Assembly: GCA_030737875.1 (NCBI GenBank)
Contig: CM060911.1
Location: 56,055,001 to 56,119,000, forward strand
Length of the DNA: 64,000 nucleotides
Reading direction: 5' to 3'
Source: Allium sativum
Taxonomy: Eukaryota; Streptophyta; Magnoliopsida; Asparagales; Amaryllidaceae
Shown here one piece after another: positions 32,321 to 43,335 of the stretch (within the stretch, counting starts at the first letter, position 1; the number at the start of each line of letters is the position of its first letter). The notes under the pieces were generated by a model, which ran no database searches, was not told the origin of the DNA, and worked only from the letters and a program-made list of their open reading frames with translations. The translations under genes and the position numbers were made by a program.

Positions 32321-33586
32321 AGGGTTCGATTTCAGGCCAAGATGTGAATTGGAACCTGAAATGTTGGCAAGCTTATCGATAAGACCTACTCTCATCTAAA
32401 ATATTGGTGAGATCAAAAAGAAAGATGTAAAGCTTGTCGAGTTTATCCAAAAACTGGAACCAGAAGATAAAGAGCTCAAGGTCGATCGAGAAGGTTGGCT
32501 TCAAAACCAAGGGCGATTAGTTGTTCCTGATATCGACGGATTAAGAGATGAGGTTCTGAGAGAATGTCATCACTCGAAGTTGACGATTCATCCCGGTGGC
32601 AATAAGATGTATCAGGATATGAAGCGTGTCTATTACTGGGAGGGGATAAAGCGGGATATTCAAAAGTTCATTTCCAAGTGCATGAACTGTCAGTTAGTGG
32701 AAACTGAACAGAAGAAGCCGAGTGGTTTGCTTCAGCCATTGGAAATTCCTACGTGGAACTGGGAGTAGATATCAATGGATTTTATTGATGGATTACCTAA
32801 AACCAGGGTAGTAAACAAAGGGATTTGGGTTGTCGTGGATCGTTTGACCAAAAGTGTAAGGTTTATTCCTGTCAAGTCGACTAGGACGGCATCAAAATTG
32901 GCTGAACTTTATATAAGTTAGGTTCCATGGTATTCTGAAGATCATAGTGAGTGACTGAGATATATTGTTCACAAGTGGATTTCGGAAGAGTCTACAAGAA
33001 GCTTTGGGAATTGAGTTGTTTTTAAGTACGGCTTATCATCCCCAAACTGATGGTCAAACAGAGAGAGTCAATCGAGTTTCGGAAGACATCATGAGGGCTT
33101 GTGCGTTAGACTTCGGAGGATCATAGGAATACCATCTATATATCTAGTTGAGTTTGCATATAACAATAGCTACCAGTCGAGCATTGGGATGGCATGATAC
33201 GAGGCATTGTATGGAAGGTCGTTCAATTCTCTATCTTGTTGGTTAGGGACTGGACATAAGTTGATACTTGGGCATGAGATGATTAGAGAAACCTCGGATT
33301 TTATCGAGATCGTTCGGCAATGAATGAAGGCAGCCCAAGATCGTCAAAACAGCTATGTTGAAGTCGAAAGGATTGGAATTTGACGTGGGTGACATGGTTT
33401 TCATAATTAAAGCATGTGGTTCGATTCGAAAGCAAAGAAAAGTTAGCTCCAAGGTTCGTTGGATCATTTTCGATAGTTGAGTGAATTGGAAAGATCACAT
33501 ATAGATTGGACTTACCCGAGAAGATATCGAGTGTACATAATGTTTTCCATGTATCGTTCCTATGGAAGTTCGTGCATTATTAGAAT
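32321..33586 (+). pseudogene. E2 integrase
   Basis: The linker GFDFRPRCELEPEMLASLSI leads to the HHCC zinc motif (HHSKLTIHPGG... then CMNCQLVE, about 32565-32705) and the catalytic core start MDFIDGLPKT (about 32773). Stops at about 32766 and 32921, and frameshifts in the second half, leave the D35E region (about 33030-33070, YHPQTDGQTERVNR in another frame) unreadable as one protein. Confidence 0.82.
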
Positions 33587-33811
33587 GTGATGGTATCTCC
33601 AGAGCAGTATGAAGACCTAGAAGTAGAGACCGTAGTTGCGAAATCTCATAAACCGCTTCGTGTTGTGGGGAATGACACGAAACAATTTAGGAGGAAGACA
33701 GTTAAGCTAGTCAAGGTACAATGGAGTGAAGATGGAGACAATTGTATGTGGAAGATGGAAGAGAGCATAAGGGAGACTCGTCCGGAACTCTTTGTCGGTA
33801 GGACCCTTTGA
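33587..33811 (+). pseudogene. E2 chromodomain
   Basis: The frame has SPEQYEDLEVETVV, VVGNDTKQFRRKTVKLVKVQ and WSEDGDNCMWKMEESIRETR and ends at TGA 33811. It aligns with the E4 C-terminus. The second aromatic position (CTWE in E4) is CMWK here, a change in a usually conserved spot. Confidence 0.85.
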
Positions 33812-34005
33812 TATCGTATCATCATTATATCGTTGTATCTTGTTGTTGTTTAATAGAATTCTGCGTGCTATGATAAGACTATGGACGCATGGCATGATAG
33901 TTGCTAGTTTGGATGATAAAATTGACTTCTCATGGATGATAGGCATGCGAAATTGTTGTGGTTGCTTGTGTTTACTTGGAATTTCGGGGGCGAAACTCTT
34001 AAGGA
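33812..34005 (+). other. E2 3' UTR and decayed polypurine tract
   Basis: Contains ATTTCGGGGGCGAAACTCTTAAGGA (about 33980-34005), the motif that precedes the 3' LTR in these elements. The LTR follows without its first bases TGTAACA. Confidence 0.7.
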
Positions 34006-35562
34006 CCCGTATTTTACGTGCCAAAAGATCGTAAAATATTTTTATTTCATTCCCTGAGGGTTGGATCATTCTCATTTTTTAATATGTTGCTTATGGGGAT
34101 GTGGGAGATGTCCATAATTTTTACCAATTTTGTTTGTGACCATTTTGCCTCTGTCAGCCTTATGCAGGGCATAACTTTTGACTCAGGTTGAATCAGAGGG
34201 TAAGACCTATGCCATTGGAAAGGAATTGATGATTGCCTATCTGTAGGGTGGTTACATTAAAGCTTTGGTTTAGAGGTTTGGGAAGAATCGCTGTTTCAAG
34301 GTTTTCAAGTTGGTTGTTTAGGATTTTGAAGCCAAATGGGCTGATTTGGGAAGGCCTATTAGTGGGCTAGTGGAAACTATAAATAGGGGATGAGAAGTAG
34401 GAGAAATGGTTTAATTTCCCTATTCTCTCATTAGGTGGCCTATGCTCCTCCTTTCTCTAACACCTTTCCGCCATTAAAAATCAAAATCTAAGGAGGGAAA
34501 TCATATATCTACACCATTGGAGGCTAGATCTACATCAATTGAAGGGCGAATTCATCAAATCACGTTGTTTGGATTCAATTGCTTGCTGTCTGGAATCTTA
34601 TTACATTGATTTTAGCTTATTTTGGAGAATCAGTGAGTGGTTTACATCTCTCACATGGATTCAATGAAGTGTATGAGTGTTTGATCATATTTTTCATCTA
34701 TTTCAAGTGTTTTCCATAGATCTATGCATTGGTAAGTCCATTTTCATATGAGTCGCCCTATGATCTATTTTAGCAAGTTATAATTTCTATGTTATTCCGT
34801 ATGATTATGTAAGTTAGATCTATAGTTTTGTTCATGTGCTCATTTACCATGATTTTTGGAGTGATTTGCAAAATTTGGGTGAGAATTGTCATATTCATGT
34901 TATTAGTGATTCTGTGACATGCTTATGATGGTACTGAATGAAATAGATGAGTATATTTCATCGATTGCGTCGATTGGAGGAGTTTTGGTTGAAATTGTTG
35001 CATTGAAGATTGCAGGTTTTGGGTCGCACGTAGGGGGTCAGTCGCGAAGTTCTATCTTGGTAAACAAGTAAAAAAGTGGTTCGGTCAGTCTCCTTGCCTA
35101 GTCGCTCGGTCTTAAAGATGGGGTGATGAAGTAGTGGGTCGAGCGAGCCTAAAAGAGAATGGTTGGTCGGGCAAGCCTAGAAGAGAATGGTTGGTCGAGC
35201 GAGCCAGGGCTTAAGCACAGGGTCGGTCGTGCATTTTTGCCTGGTCAAATGACGAGTCGGTCGCTCCTAGCTGAATGGGTCAGTCGGTCCCAATGGGCCG
35301 GGTCGTTCGTTCAGGAGGGAAGCTGAGGAATTGAGGTGGAGGCCGGTTGGTCGTGTGGAGCTGGGTGGGTGGGTCGGTCCTATACTGGCTGGTCGTGCTC
35401 CCAGGAGTCGGTCGGTCGAGTATGGTTTTCAGCAGCACTTTTAAAACGCTGTGGCGAATGGCCTATGTGTTGTGATTTGTTTTCTCTAACAAATTAATGT
35501 GGTGCTATAGATTGTTTCGGAACTTATGATTGATGTTTTCCTTGGTTTGAAAGTGGCGATAA
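34006..35562 (+). repeat. E2 3' LTR, part 1
   Basis: Starts CCCGTATTTTACGTG, missing about seven terminal bases. TATAAATA is at 34378-34385 and GTAAGT at 34732-34737. It is cut at GATAA by E4 and continues at 45612. Confidence 0.92.
35558..35562. repeat. Left TSD of E4 (GATAA)
   Basis: GATAA recurs at 45607-45611. The joined E2 LTR then matches 17685-17695 of the 5' LTR. Confidence 0.93.
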
Positions 35563-35902
35563 TGTGACGGCCCGCCCCGCACCAACCGACATTTACTCCA
35601 AAGTGCGCTGTACACATGTCCAGTTAGCACGGAGCGGGTCGTCAGAAGGAAAAGGAAGAAAGAAATGAACTAACAAGGAACATGTAGAATGTCTCACAGC
35701 GCATAGAATAAAATATAATAATAACCTACTTGACATAAAACAGGTGAGACAGTGCATAAGCTGAAAACCAGAACTAAACATCATAGCAGCGGAAATCCAA
35801 AATACAGCTTATTACAACTTTTCAACTGTCTCAAAGCAAAAGCAAGATAAAAGAGGTACACTACTAATGCCCAAGTAGCGACCACCAACGACACAGGGAG
35901 AA

Positions 35903-35939
<37 letters not shown>
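35903..35939. repeat. GT/AT microsatellite in E4 3' LTR
   Basis: A TG run followed by a TA run. The matching site in the 5' LTR (43294-43333) is a pure AT run, so the tract changed after insertion. Confidence 0.9.
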
Positions 35940-36399
35940 CATACGTGGAAGCCTCATGCCCGCCTCCGAATCAGCTACTCGCGCATCACCAGCTAACCTG
36001 TCTTTAGTCTGCTCATGTGAGCACCCAGAGTAATAAGAGGAGACATAAAACTCTGGGTCAGACATAAAGCCTGGTATGAGCGATAAGCATCTAAAGTGAA
36101 CAATAACAGGTAGACTAAAACATACTTGAACCTGGTCCTGCAACCAAAGAGTTAACACTACATACTGTACAACACTCTAAGGTACCATATCAAACGGTGT
36201 AAAGATACGGAGGTGGGGGAGGTGTGCATGTCATAATGATGGCAAACAATCAAACATAGCATCAATCCTCTCATCTCTCACTCAGTGCGTAAAGCATACG
36301 ATATTCACCACTTCGATCACCCAACAAACCTTGCTACGACCACTCTGCCCCATGAAGTCATAAATAGCTTCACTGCACTGATAACGTAGCCACTAATTC

Positions 36400-37070
36400 C
36401 TCGCTATCTCCACTTGCCCCATGGAGTTATTCACCCCATCTGCGCTGGCTCATAGCCTTACCAATCCTTACTATGTCCACTTGCCCCATGGAGTTGTTCA
36501 CCCCATCTGCGCTGGCTCATAGTCTTACTATGCATCACCATGCCCCTCAGGTCATAATGACCCTACTGCACTGATAACATAGTCTTGCTACCATCACCTT
36601 GCCCCTCAGGTCATAATGACCCTACTGCACTGATAAGTAGCCATCATTCATTTTTAGTGGTGAATCGAAGTTATGAACGTCGACAACTCCTTAGCACACG
36701 TCCCGCAGCAAAGTCCAACCATGAAGTGAACTCATCGGTTCCCAACTGGATCCTAAGCTCTAACTTCCCATATTGGACTACCTTTGCATCTCGGGTTATT
36801 GGTCAATACTGGGTCGGGTCGGGTTCCTTCTCAAGCCATCGGTTCGGGTCGGGTATCCTCCATCGGTTCGGGTCGGGTCCTCTTCTGGTTTGGGTCGAGT
36901 ATTTCTCCTCGGGTCGGGTCGGGTGCCATCCCCCTCCAGTTCGTGCTTCCGCTCCTATCCGTCTCCACGCTTCCTTCACATGCTCCTATCGTATCCATCT
37001 TCATGCTTCCGCTCGGATCCGTCTTCATGCTTCCGCTCCGATGCGTCTTCCTTAATCCGATCCGATCCCA
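36400..37070 (-). repeat. Tandem repeat cluster in E4 3' LTR
   Basis: Two units around CCACTTGCCCCATGGAGTT, two around GCCCCTCAGGTCATAATGAC, TCGGGTCGGGT runs, then about four 24-bp units GCTTCCGCTCCGATCCGTCT. Open frames here simply read the repeats. The counterpart in the other LTR is about 43795-44460. Confidence 0.75.
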
Positions 37071-38204
37071 GTTCAGTTAGCGTGGCCTTCCTTTTTGCCA
37101 ATTTTCCCAAGTGTCAGGTTCTGATCTAATCGAATCCCTTGCCCAGTTCAACATATCCGATCCGAGCCCCATATCCGATCCGATCCGAAACCTGCACTGT
37201 TTTCTGAAAATGTTCCAGCAAGTGTTTACGCCATTCGACGACGTTTCGACCATTCTAACTATTGAAACCAATCACAAAGCATATCATACAGTCATAGCAA
37301 CATGCATAATCAACCACAAACATCAATATGATAGGTTAAAATGGATCAAACATACCCAAAATCTCATATTTCCCCTTAAGCATGTTCAGGTGAAATTAAT
37401 GACAGGATTAGCTAAACTTAACAAATTAACCCAAATTCATATCAGAGGCCTAAAACATCATTTAAGAATTTATGAACATTTTTCCCGAATTTTATCATGT
37501 TTAAATTCACTAATTAACACTAATCACCCTTAACTAGCCATAATTAGTGTAAAACTATGCAAATCACTCAGCTTAGCCACAAATAAACTAAGATCTGAAA
37601 TAAATCTCTGATTTGATGTGAATCCCAATGCTAAACAGCAGCTCCAATGTTGCTTTGGTGTAGATCTTCCTGGATTAGAGGTTGCTAAGCCAAATCCTTG
37701 ACCAAAAGGTGATTTGGAGGTGATTTAGAGGTTAGAGGCCATTTTTAGGGTTTCTTGGTGATAAGTGGAGGCTAGGAAACTGAAATGGAATGATCATCTA
37801 TCTCATTTCAGCCTTCCCATAACCCTAATCCCGAAATGGGTTATGGGCCTACTCACTAATCACCCGATTTGGCCCGGTTAAGCAGTTTTTTACCTTCCAA
37901 ACTTTATTTCAGCCATATCTCCCAAACGGTAAGTCCGTTTGGCTATTATGACCACTCTACGGAAAGCTAAACCATCAAACGAATCTAATGGAAGTAGTTT
38001 TAAGTCAATATTCCTTTCCAATCAAAAGTTATGGCCAAAACAGTACCAACTAAGGGCAAAATGGTCATTTAAAAATCGACAAAAATCATGAACATGGGAA
38101 ATGACTCTAATGGATGTTTCCCAAAGTTACATGACCATACGACTTCACATGGGAAAGAAATAAATATTCTACAATCCTATGATGTGTAGAATACGGGCAT
38201 TACA

Positions 38205-38250
38205 CTCTCCCCCCCCCCCCCCCCCAAGAAATTTCGCCCCTGAAATTCCT
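38205..38250 (-). other. E4 polypurine tract with 17-G run
   Basis: The plus strand shows 17 C in a row (38209-38225), so the element strand carries AATTTCAGGGGCGAAATTTC, then TT and G17 followed by AGAG before the 3' LTR. It is the plus-strand primer site, with an unusually long G run. Confidence 0.8.
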
Positions 38251-38370
38251 TAATCAAAATATACATAAAGGTCCCGCATGCTTATCAATCATTAGACAAC
38301 AATCAAACATGCAAAACAAGCTAAGCAAGTCTACCCTAGCATGCGGAAAAACTAAATTGCAAAGTAAATC

Positions 38371-38850
38371 TTACCAGGCAAAGAGTTCTGGATATGCCTT
38401 CCTAATGCTCTCCTCTGTCTCCCAAGTACAATCATTCTCGTCCTCGCCCCACTGAACCTTGACTAGCTTCACCGCCTTCCTTCGAAGTTGCTTCGTATCG
38501 TGCCCCACAATACGAATCGGCTTGCGGTTCCCAACCGCCTCGGGTTCTACTTCGAAGTCCTCCAACTGATCAGGTGAAATAGTCATATCTGAGTCGTGAA
38601 CGAACTTCCTTAGTTGGGAAACATGAAACACATTGTGAACTCCCGCCATTTTCTCTGGTAAGCCAACTCTGTATGCCAAATTCCCGGCTAGTTCAAGAAC
38701 AGGGAATGGGCCAACAAATCTTGGTGCCAACTTGCCTCTCCTGCCAAATCGAATCACGCTCTTTAACGGAGAGATCTTGACAAACACCAAGTCACCAACG
38801 GAGAATTTCAAGTCTCTTCTCCTTTTATCAGCATAACTCTTCTGCCTATC
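38371..38850 (-). pseudogene. E4 integrase tail and chromodomain
   Basis: DLVFVKISPLKSVIRFGRRG and LAPRFVGPFPVLE form the integrase C-terminal fold, then HNVFHVSQLRKFV leads to the chromodomain: LVKVQWGEDENDCTWETEES, ending in PELFAW and a stop at 38371. The open frame is clean. Chromodomains of this type direct integration to heterochromatin, which fits the nested context. Confidence 0.9.
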
Positions 38851-39660
38851 TTGGGCGGCTTTCATTCGCTGTTGAATGATCTTGATCTTATCGGAAGTTT
38901 CTTTCACCACATCTGGTCCAAGCACAAACTTCTCGCCAGTTTCTATCCAACATGATGGTGAGTTGCATGGTCTTCCGTACAAAGCTTCATATGGAGCCAT
39001 ACCGATACTGGATTGGTAGCTATTATTATATGCAATCTCTACTAGATGCAAATAGTCATCCCATGATCCACCAAAATCCAATATACAAGCTCTTAAGAGA
39101 TCTTCAATATACGATTCACCCTCTCCGTCTGACCGTCGGTCTGAGGATGATATGCGGTACTGAGATGTAATCCTGACCCTAGAGCCTCTTGTAAGCTCTT
39201 CCAAAACCCACTAGTGAACAATGGGTCTCGGTCACTCACAATGCTTTTGGGTACTCCGTGAAATCTCACTACCCATTTCATATACAATTCTGCCAACTTG
39301 GCTGCCGTTCTGGTCGATTTGACTGATATAAATCTTGCACTCTTAGTCAATCGATCCACAATTACCCAAATGCTATCATATCCCGATCTAGTCCTTGGTA
39401 GGCCATCGATGAAATCCATCGAGACTTGCTCCCATTTCCATTCGGGAATTTCAAATGGTTGCAACAAACCACTAGGCTTCTTTTGCTCGGCTTTAACTAG
39501 CTGGCAATTCATGCATTTGGATATAAACTTCCCAACGTCTCTTTTCATCCCTTCCCAGTAGTAGGTCTATCTCATGTCTCGATACATTTTATTACCACCG
39601 AGATGTGTAGTCAGTTTTGAGTGATGACATTCTCTAAGCACTTCATCTCTCAAACCATTC
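38850..39660 (-). pseudogene. E4 integrase domain
   Basis: HHCC zinc part: [15 protein letters not shown]...CMNCQLV (about 39500-39640), interrupted by the stop at 39567. Core: MDFIDGLPRT (first Asp, about 39400-39425), IVSDRDPLFTSGFWKSL (second Asp), YHPQTDGQTERVNR (Glu). The one-base frameshift near 39105 follows the Glu. The C-terminal part resumes with FGGSWDDYLHLVEIAYNN and GMAPYEALYGRPCNSP. Confidence 0.9.
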
Positions 39661-39939
39661 ACGTTGGGCACAACTAATCTTCCATTCTTTCGAAGCCATC
39701 CATCTCGATCAAGCCCATACACATTCATCTCCTCACCGTCGATGCCCATCTCTAACTTGGAGATGATTTCCAATAGATTAGGATCATCCCTCTGGCTGGA
39801 ACCAATCCGCTCTATCAAAGTGGGTCTGATCGTCAAACTAGCTAGCATGACTGGATCCAATTCGCACTTTGGTCTGAAATCAAACCCCGCGATATACTCC
39901 AGTTGCTTCCATTCAAGAAACATTGCCCCTAAGCTGGCA

Positions 39940-40439
39940 TGTCTCCTACTCAAGGCATCGGCTACCACATTACCCTTCCCAGGTGTATATGCGATATCAA
40001 AATCATACGAAGCCAAGAACTCTAACCATCTTTGCTGACGGAGATTCAGGTCTTTCTGAGAGAAGAGATACTTTAACGATTTATGATCGGTAAACAACTC
40101 AAATCTTTCTCCCAAGAGATAGTGTTTCCACATCTTCAGCGCAAACACGATCGCTGCTAATTCCAAATCATGGGTAGGATACTTCTTCTCATGCGGCTTT
40201 AGCTGTCGACTAGCATAAGCTACAACCCTACCTCCTTGCATCAACACAGCACCTAGTCCGGTACCACAAGCATCCGTGTATACCGTCATCTCTTCATTCC
40301 CTTTAGGAATGACTAACACTGGCGCACGCGTCAACTTCTCCTTTAGACTCTTGAAGGCATCCTCACACACTTCGTCCCAGACGAAGGACTGATTCTTCTT
40401 AGTCAATTGAGTCAACGGTGCTGCTATCTTGGAGAAGTT
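39940..40439 (-). pseudogene. E4 RNase H domain
   Basis: [16 protein letters not shown] (about 40240-40290), [36 protein letters not shown] and [13 protein letters not shown] give the acidic catalytic set. It is open and apparently complete. Confidence 0.92.
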
Positions 40440-41300
40440 CTGGATAAACTTACGATAATATCCAGCTAATCCCAAGAAACTTCTTACATCCGTTGCATTC
40501 TTGGGCGTAGGCCAATCCTGTACCGTAGCCACCTTCGCAGGGTCCACGGCAATACCACTCTCGGAAACAACATGACCCAAGAATCTCACTTCCCTTCTCC
40601 AAAAATGACACTTAGGGAATTTCGCTTTCAATTGGTGTTTCCTCAACACCTCCATCACTATCCTCAAGTGCCCCTTGTGTTCCTCCTCTGTCCTTGAGTA
40701 AACAAGGATATCATCCACGAACACAAGAACAAACTTATTCAACTGATCTCTGAATACTCGATTCATAAGATCCACAAAATAGGCTGGTGCATTGGTCAAC
40801 CCAAACGGCATGACCAACCACTCATAAAATCCAGACGGCGTCCTAAATGCCGTTTTCGGGATACTCTCATCTGCTACTCGAAGCTGATGAAATCCTGTCG
40901 CGAGGTCCAACTGGGAGAACACTCTTGCTCCTTCCAGTTGATCAAACAAATCATCTATCCGTGGTAGAGGATACTTATTCTTCCTCGTCACCTTATTCAA
41001 CTCGCGATAGTCCACACACAAACGAAGGGAACCATCTGCTTTAGTGGCAAACACAACTGGTGCTCCCCACTCGGAGACACTCCTCCTAATAAATCCCTTC
41101 TTCAAAAGATTGCTGACTTGAACCCCGAGCTCTCGCTGCTCCCTTGGTGCCATACGACGAAGTGGCATCACTATAGGTCTGGCATCTTTCACTAAATCAA
41201 TACGGAACTCAATCTCTCGGTGTGGTGGAAGCCCGGTCACCTCCTCGAAGACGTCCGGATACTGGCCAACCACGGGCACATCTGACAACTCATCCTGCGG
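40440..41300 (-). pseudogene. E4 reverse transcriptase domain
   Basis: From [20 protein letters not shown] through [48 protein letters not shown], the catalytic [10 protein letters not shown] (about 40695-40731) and [17 protein letters not shown]. All RT landmarks are present and the frame is open. Confidence 0.93.
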
Positions 41301-41379
41301 GATGTCGAGGGAATTTACAAAACTAGCCATAACCCCATCACTAGGTAGACTACCAAACACTACCCTCCGCCCTTCATCC

Positions 41380-41760
41380 GCCCTTACTGTCACCAAAAAG
41401 CCCTCACAGTCTACCACCACCCTGTATCTTTGGAGCCAATCGACTCCCAATATAATGCCATACCCAGTAAAGCCCAAAACAAAGCAATCACATACAAACA
41501 TACATCCATGACTCGATAAGACCAAATTCCTGCAAATCATACTAAGGCTAGTCGAACCACCAATCGGGTTCGTCACAACCAATGGTCTATCGACTATCTC
41601 GGGTTCCAGTCCCAACCTATTTACCAGGTCACTAGATATGAAGGAACGGGAAGCCCCAGTATCAAACAAAACTCGAACTGGTACATCATAAATAGAAAGC
41701 ATACCTTGAATAACAACATTCTTTCCTTTCTCCGCCGCAGTTGGGGCATTCGACGAAGAA
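41380..41760 (-). pseudogene. E4 protease domain
   Basis: [15 protein letters not shown] holds the DTG active site (about 41650-41690), followed by [20 protein letters not shown] and the C-terminal [10 protein letters not shown]. No lesion is seen within the domain. It acts as a dimer on the polyprotein. Confidence 0.9.
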
Positions 41761-41811
41761 GGAACAGCATCAATAGCATATGCTTTTACAATCTGCTTCT
41801 CCTTAAGAGGT

Positions 41812-41930
41812 TGCGGACACTTATCCTTATGATGTCCCACTTGACCACAGTTGTAGCACTTCCTTTTCGCTGGCTTGGCCCGAAATTCTTTAGCATAATC
41901 GCCCTTCTTACCACAGCTGAAGCACTCAAC
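41812..41930 (-). pseudogene. E4 nucleocapsid zinc knuckles
   Basis: Two CCHC knuckles. The first (about 41885-41926) reads [14 protein letters not shown] and has lost its His and last Cys. The second (about 41816-41858) reads [14 protein letters not shown] and is intact. RNA binding would rest on the second alone. Confidence 0.88.
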
Positions 41931-41959
41931 ATCCTTCTTACTCTTTTTCTGACCACCTT

Positions 41960-42599
41960 TAGATTGGTCTTGCTTCCTCTTATTCTGAGAGTTATTCTTG
42001 CCTCCACCGCCTGCTTGCGGCTTTGGCCCTTCTGCAGATGCAGCCTCAGTCTTTGACTTAGGGTAAAGACTCTCTGATCTCAAAGCTTTCCCCACAATCG
42101 ATTCAAAAGTCTCATCGATGTGGTTGATAAGCCTTTCCCCCAAGTATCCATCCAAACCAGTAATGAACTTCTCAATCTTCTTTTCAGGAGTGTCAATGAG
42201 AGACAGTCCATATTTCGACAAAGTGTCGAACTCAGCAATATAGTCAGAAACTGCCCTTCTGTTCTACTTAAGTTCCAAGAACCTCTAGAACAACACTGAC
42301 TTCTGGGCAGTTGGAATAAACTTCTCGCTAAAGCGAGCCTTGAACTGATCCCAAGTAACCTGATCCTCTGGAGTAGCTGTTCTAATGGCATTCCACCAAT
42401 TCATCGCTCGCCCTTGCAGCTGACAAGACGCTAGCCTTCTCTTCATCGCATCCTCAAGGCCCAAGTCATCGAAGATACGATCACAACTATCCATCCAATC
42501 TTGAACATCTGTGGCCGACTCTGTCCCATGGAACGGCTTTCCACCAAGATTAGTGTAATCCTTGCACAACTTAGCGAAATCGACCCTAGGCGCCTGCAC
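41960..42599 (-). pseudogene. E4 gag capsid region
   Basis: Contains VDFAKLCKDYTNLGGKPFHG, DWMDSCDRIFDDLGLEDAMK and WDQFKARFSEKFIPTAQK, the retrotransposon gag core, then the two stops, then [16 protein letters not shown] and [16 protein letters not shown]. It forms the particle shell. Both stops are single-base changes away from sense codons. Confidence 0.88.
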
Positions 42600-42935
42600 T
42601 ACTGGGCCAACACCAACTCCGGGGGTAGGGAACTGACCCTTGCACTTCTCTAAGCATGTCTCTCATGAGGTTAGTAAACATCGCCCTCATGTCAGCGGCA
42701 TTCCTCTGTTTGGTCCCTCTACCAGCACCCCTCGTGTCCCGGCTCATCGTCAATCTGAAAAAGGGAAACGATTAACGACCCCACAATGGTGCTAGTGCAG
42801 TGCGACTTCATTCTTATACTACTAATAGTATATACATATATAGCTTTTGAAAACCAAAGTAATCACAAATACGCGCTCTCATATACGTAATATCTCTCCC
42901 TGGTGTCTTTCCCTAGGTTAACTACGCAACCTAGA

Positions 42936-42947
42936 GCTCTGACACCA
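42936..42947 (-). other. Primer-binding site of E4
   Basis: TGGTGTCAGAGC on the element strand, two bases from the 5' LTR. It has one change from the initiator-tRNA-Met match seen in the other elements. Confidence 0.88.
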
Positions 42948-42949
42948 AG

Positions 42950-43288
42950 TGTGACGGCCCGCCCCGCACCAACCGACATTTACTCCAAAGTGCGCTGTAC
43001 ACATGTCCAGTTAGCACGCAGCGGGTCGTCAGAAGGAAAAGGAAGAAAGAAATGAACTAACAAGGAACCTGTAGAATGTCTCACAGCGCATAGAATAAAA
43101 TATAATAATAACCTACTTGACATAAAACAGGTGAGACATGCATAAGCTGAAAACCAGAACTAAACATCATAGCAGCGGAAATCCAAAATACAGCTTAGTA
43201 CAACTTTTCAACTGTCTCAAAGCAAAAGCAAGATAAAAGTGGTACACTACTAATGCCCAAGTAGCGACCACCAACGACACAGGGAGAA

Positions 43289-43335
<47 letters not shown>

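Larger units (their letters stand above)
35563..38204 (-). repeat. E4 3' LTR (2,642 bp)
   Basis: On the element strand it runs TGTAATGCCCGTATTC... to ...GGGCCGTCACA. It includes a GT/AT microsatellite (35903-35939), 60-75-bp repeats (about 36400-36640), TCGGGTCGGG and CTTCCGCTCCGATCC repeats (about 36810-37070) and a telo-box (37745-37753). The donor-like GTGAGT of the other copy is CTGAGT here. Confidence 0.94.
38371..42747 (-). pseudogene. E4 gag-pol polyprotein, few lesions
   Basis: A start (ATG at 42745-42747, MSRDTRGAGRGTK...) leads into gag; a frameshift lies near 42640. Stops occur at 42285-42287 and 42264-42266. From there the frame is open to 39567 (knuckles, protease, RT, RNase H, integrase zinc region). 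After a stop at 39567-39569 the same frame continues to about 39105, where a one-base loss shifts it into the last 38371-39204 frame. Gag and pol share one reading frame, as in related chromoviruses. Full length would be about 1,450 residues, normal for the group. Confidence 0.93.

Noticed and set aside
36585..37533. Frames of 120-156 codons in the E4 LTRs
   Set aside because: They run through TCGGGTCGGG and CTTCCGCTCCGATCC repeats; the reading is frame-shifted between LTR copies.
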